Assembly: GCA_020081605.1 (NCBI GenBank)
Contig: JAHREC010000018.1
Location: 6,696,001-6,760,000, forward strand
Origin: Albifimbria verrucaria
Lineage: Eukaryota; Ascomycota; Sordariomycetes; Hypocreales; Stachybotryaceae
Reading direction: 5' to 3'
Length of the DNA: 64,000 nucleotides
Shown here piece by piece: positions 62,476 to 64,000 of this stretch. Position numbers and translations under genes: made by a program. The notes under the pieces were generated by a model. The model did not search any database, was not told where the DNA came from, and was given only the letters and a program-made list of their open reading frames with translations. The stretch's first letter is position 1. Every line of letters begins with the position of its first letter.

Positions 62476-62742
62476 GTATGCTCGCTGGCACACTTATATC
62501 ATGCATAGGCAAATCATTATTACAGTCACCTATACAAGCTTTCCTATACATAACCTCACCTTATACCCAAGTAAAGAATCGCCCTCTGTAATGAGAAATA
62601 CGTTGATGTAATCTCCAGCCTTAAGAGACTATATAACAGCACGCCTGGAGAGCTTCAAGCGTTTCTGCTATTAATGCATAATTGCTGGTTAACTAATAGC
62701 TATAGAGTATATAGAGCCAAACCAAGCCTAGTCCCTAGCTGC

Positions 62743-63072
62743 TTAAGTGTTTGCTATCTCCCAAGAATGGAACGTGCTATAGAAAGGAAGATCACCAACA
62801 GCACCTGGCCCTCGTACAGTAGATGTGCCAGAACAATCCTCAGACACGTACATCACCAGAGCAAAGCGAAGCGCGCCATCATATCGTATACAGTTGAAGC
62901 CCTCGGGTTCCGTAATGCAGCCAAGTCCTTGAGAGCCACTACCTTCGGTAACAGGGTTGTTGGGGCAGAATGGGTTGCTGGGGTTGGATGTCTGGTAGCC
63001 TTCGAAGAACCAAGCATTTGCCGACACCAAAGAGCTGCCAAGGCAGATAGTAATAATGGCTGCGGTCTTCAT
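62743..63072 (-). CDS. Small secreted cysteine-containing protein 2 (effector-like)
   Basis: A 109-residue protein: signal peptide MKTAAIITICLGSSLVSANA followed by a mature N-terminus WFFEGYQTSNPSNPFC and four mature-region cysteines (FCPNN, GCITE, NCIRY, DCSG). The start ATG at 63072 is preferred over the longer open frame because it begins the signal peptide. It resembles secreted protein 1 in size, in the A-N/S-A-W start of the mature part and in an aromatic block near the C-terminus, but the two are not clearly homologous. It is transcribed toward protein 1. Unbroken. Confidence 0.68.
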   Translation of the reverse strand: MKTAAIITICLGSSLVSANAWFFEGYQTSNPSNPFCPNNPVTEGSGSQGLGCITEPEGFNCIRYDGALRFALVMYVSEDCSGTSTVRGPGAVGDLPFYSTFHSWEIANT

Positions 63073-64000
63073 GTTGATGCTGGATTCAATTAATAAGTGC
63101 CTTTGAATAGAGTTTTTTATTTTCAAGCACCTACTTGTATTGCCTAGCGGGAAACAAAGTGGAAGCTTTCGACGAAAGTGAGGGATATCTAGACACACAC
63201 TTATTAGACTTTGTCTGTCTTTTAACTTATCTCTTAATGCTGAAAAGGAAACCATTGACTTCTGAACGAAAAAGCTTTGGAATCATACCAAGGCTAAATT
63301 CTCACGATATGCATACACGAGGTTTGTGAGTAGCTTAGACCACACATTGATAGAATGTCCCATTTTCCTAATTTGGACCGCGATGCCTGCCATCACTGAT
63401 AACCCCGGATATCTTTGCCGGCTTCCACTTAAGCGCTCATCTACGTTGTAAGTGACCCTACTCAATGCAATTTATTGTGGAGTTCTACTGCAGCCAGTAG
63501 ATGTGCAAATCTCAGGTTCCTTGACCAGTGGCATAGATGCAGCAGGACGCTGTTACCTAGACGTAACATGCCTTGCTTATGACCGGTTCTGATCTCTAAC
63601 CTCTTTCTTTGTTCTCCTGGCATTCTCTCTCTTTCAATGCCTTGCTGCTCCCTCTTGCCACGGAATAGAGGCAACAGTTAGGGTTAGGCGTTATCCTTTG
63701 CTGTTTTTCGCGTCCCTTGGTATCTTTCCGTTCGTGCCAAGCAGCAACGGGACAACGCAAAGGGATGCCAAACCGTGGATGATTTACTAACTAACCCGAA
63801 AGTGCTGCATGTCGATGTACTGGGTTATACTTAGAACCGATGGGTTCTTGGATACCGCCTCATGCACCGACTTCTCAAGGTGGTCCGGCCATTTCCGTTG
63901 TTTTCAGTATCCACTGGAGTTAGACGTCCCTTATTATTGAGTTTCTCCTCGCTTTGCTCCTATTGATGCTACTTGCTAGATGAGCTTCTTGCGTACTGCT
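63073..64000. other. Unassigned edge sequence
   Basis: Upstream of secreted protein 2 and window edge. Overlapping frames (63135-63329, 63462-63674) lack features. Includes a lone ttagggttagg at 63678-63688, too short to call telomeric. Confidence 0.35.

Noticed and set aside
63678..63688. ttagggttagg telomere-like sequence
   Set aside because: Less than two full repeat units inside ordinary sequence; expected by chance.

Overview
The window looks like nuclear DNA of a filamentous ascomycete (Pezizomycotina). Genes have short introns of about 50-80 nt with GT..AG ends and CTAAC-type branch points. The protein families are typical of that group: highly reducing polyketide synthase (HR-PKS), HET domain, NACHT NTPase, Zn2Cys6 regulator, NmrA-like proteins and small secreted cysteine-rich proteins. 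Moderate-GC gene islands alternate with long blocks made almost only of A and T, the usual result of repeat-induced point mutation (RIP) of transposons. No rRNA, tRNA or CRISPR array was seen.

Layout. 0.5-9.45 kb (minus strand): a decayed HR-PKS with domains KS-AT-DH-MT-ER-KR-ACP, preceded by a truncated adenylation (AMP-binding) domain. 9.8-10.4 kb: AT block. 10.5-13.1 kb: an intact small membrane-protein gene and an uncertain gene ending at the next AT block. 13.1-18.2 kb: RIP-degraded repeats. 18.95-21.3 kb: broken HET-domain gene. 22.9-23.8 kb: 5'-truncated BNR/sialidase-like fragment. 27.9-32.9 kb: Zn2Cys6 regulator and a divergent pair of NmrA-like genes. 33.8-35.6 kb: AT block. 36.0-39.5 kb: CorA-like membrane protein gene convergent with a secreted cysteine-rich protein gene. 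39.8-56.4 kb: a nested transposon graveyard with two RIP-mutated Ty3/gypsy elements and a long-terminal-inverted-repeat (TIR) element. 57.1-58.6 kb: 5'-truncated NACHT NTPase. 58.8-59.4 kb: an intact unknown gene. 60.1-63.1 kb: two effector-like small secreted proteins among two copies of a ~470 bp direct repeat.

Almost every conserved gene longer than about 1 kb carries frameshifts, roughly one per kb, several of them single-base losses in homopolymers. Several stop codons are instead explained by C-to-T changes at CpA, as RIP produces. The window is therefore either an accessory compartment losing its genes or a long-read assembly with uncorrected indels, and probably some of both. The most notable items are the truncated A-domain abutting the HR-PKS, the composite long-TIR element with legible RIP-mutated gypsy pol, and the two secreted proteins associated with repeats. 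I did not find a clear new multi-gene system.
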